DNA of 6,807 bases from an uncultured Armatimonadota bacterium (GTDB taxonomy: Bacteria; Armatimonadota; Armatimonadia; Armatimonadales; Armatimonadaceae): NCBI GenBank assembly GCA_903881535.1, contig CAIRTT010000572.1, forward strand, positions 1 to 6,807, read 5' to 3'. Position 1 is the first letter of the stretch; every line of letters begins with the position of its first letter. Below, piece by piece: positions 6,185-6,807 of the stretch. The notes beneath the pieces were generated by a model. That model had not been told where the DNA came from, made no database searches, and saw nothing but the letters and a program-made list of their open reading frames with translations. Position numbers and translations under genes: made by a program.

Positions 6185-6807
6185 TTGCCTTTCTCCTTGA
6201 AGCCATAAAGCGTAATGCCTGGTTTAAACTTCTGGCGGCAGGCTTTACAGTGTTGCTTTACCTTGCCGCAAAAACGCCTGGAACACAGCCTGTTGAGCGT
6301 GATTTGTCGATTCGTCCGGTCCTCACGGGCATCCGGACAGGATTGGCATCCCCGATGGTCCTCCCGGAAGTGGTTATTCATTTACGTGGCAGTGAGCGCA
6401 TAATTGCAGACCTAAAATCCAGCTTGCGACTCGAAGCAGATGGCCGCCGAGCAATGGCAGGCCGCAATCGCATCCCGCTCATCGTCTCCTTGCCACCGGA
6501 ACTGACGAGTGAAGTGACCGTTGATGCGCCTCCATCACTGGTTGTTCTGCTAAGCGCATCGGCTAAGAAGAAGCTCCCAATACAAAGTGTTGATTCCAGC
6601 GATCTTATTGAATACATGATGGTCGAGGGTGCACGTGAGCTTGTTGACAAGAGCGTCTCGATACGACGCCGGGCCCTCTCCCTTCAAGGAGGCAGTCCCG
6701 GTTACGAAGTGCTTGATTCGGATGGCGAGGTTGTTGATCCACTCAATGTCCTTCCACTACCTCTATCCGGAAAATCCACAGCAGGGCTCCAAACAAAAAC
6801 TGTTGTG
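6181..6807 (+). CDS. YbbR-domain protein, CdaA regulator-like (3' end outside window)
   Basis: The frame is open from ATG 6181 to the right edge (209 codons seen). It begins with a short cytoplasmic stretch and one membrane segment (about residues 12-30, FKLLAAGFTVLLYLAA), then an extracytoplasmic region. The pattern LPEVVIHLRGSERIIADLKSSL, spaced before IPLIVSLPPEL and APPSLVVLL, is that of a YbbR repeat. A second repeat appears to begin near the edge. In Firmicutes the gene after cdaA encodes CdaR, a membrane-anchored YbbR protein that binds and modulates CdaA; the ATGA overlap with cdaA supports the same pairing here. An AAGGGA ribosome site lies at 6167-6172, nine bases before the start. 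The family call rests on topology, the YbbR-like spacing and position, so I leave the symbol blank. glmM often follows but is not visible. Confidence 0.85.
   Translation, partial: MIAFLLEAIKRNAWFKLLAAGFTVLLYLAAKTPGTQPVERDLSIRPVLTGIRTGLASPMVLPEVVIHLRGSERIIADLKSSLRLEADGRRAMAGRNRIPLIVSLPPELTSEVTVDAPPSLVVLLSASAKKKLPIQSVDSSDLIEYMMVEGARELVDKSVSIRRRALSLQGGSPGYEVLDSDGEVVDPLNVLPLPLSGKSTAGLQTKTVV

Overview
The window is a stretch of bacterial chromosome with close to balanced base composition. It is almost entirely coding, with short intergenic gaps. I see no mobile element, CRISPR array, rRNA or tRNA. The content is housekeeping: N-formylmethionine handling (def, fmt), a cysteine desulfurase, the cyclic-di-AMP synthase CdaA with its YbbR/CdaR-type partner, and a long MutL/GlmL-type ASKHA ATPase next to a small unrecognised protein. 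The mix (cdaA-ybbR pair, 600-residue MutL, GTG starts, -10 boxes lying against start codons) fits a deep-branching Gram-positive-like or Terrabacteria lineage such as Armatimonadota or Chloroflexota. This placement is an impression, not a proof.

Layout. Positions 1-136 hold no gene I can assign. On the minus strand, 2579->1980 (small protein with a DnaA-domain-I-like N-terminus) is followed after 40 nt by 1939->137 (mutL-like). The small gene starts at an ATG with a good GGAG ribosome site. The mutL-like gene has no ribosome site but has an extended -10 box placed so that transcription would start on the A of its ATG. Divergently, on the plus strand, def (2667-3233) and fmt (GTG, 3237-4187) form a tight operon. 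fmt runs tail-to-tail into a minus-strand cysteine desulfurase (5293->4145), and the two coding regions overlap by 43 bp. A 51-bp divergent gap separates the desulfurase from cdaA (GTG, 5345-6184). cdaA overlaps the start of a ybbR/cdaR-like gene (6181 to the right edge, open) by ATGA.

How the genes work together. Fmt formylates initiator Met-tRNA and Def removes the formyl group from nascent chains, so the pair is a functional unit. CdaA and the YbbR-domain protein form the usual membrane c-di-AMP synthase and regulator pair; in many bacteria glmM follows, which here would lie beyond the right edge. The cysteine desulfurase stands alone with no scaffold gene beside it, so a role in tRNA thiolation or general sulfur supply is as likely as Fe-S assembly. 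The MutL-like ATPase belongs to a family tied to B12-dependent carbon-skeleton mutases, but no mutase gene lies in the window. Its partner, the small DnaA-domain-I-like protein, is the least explained part of the region.
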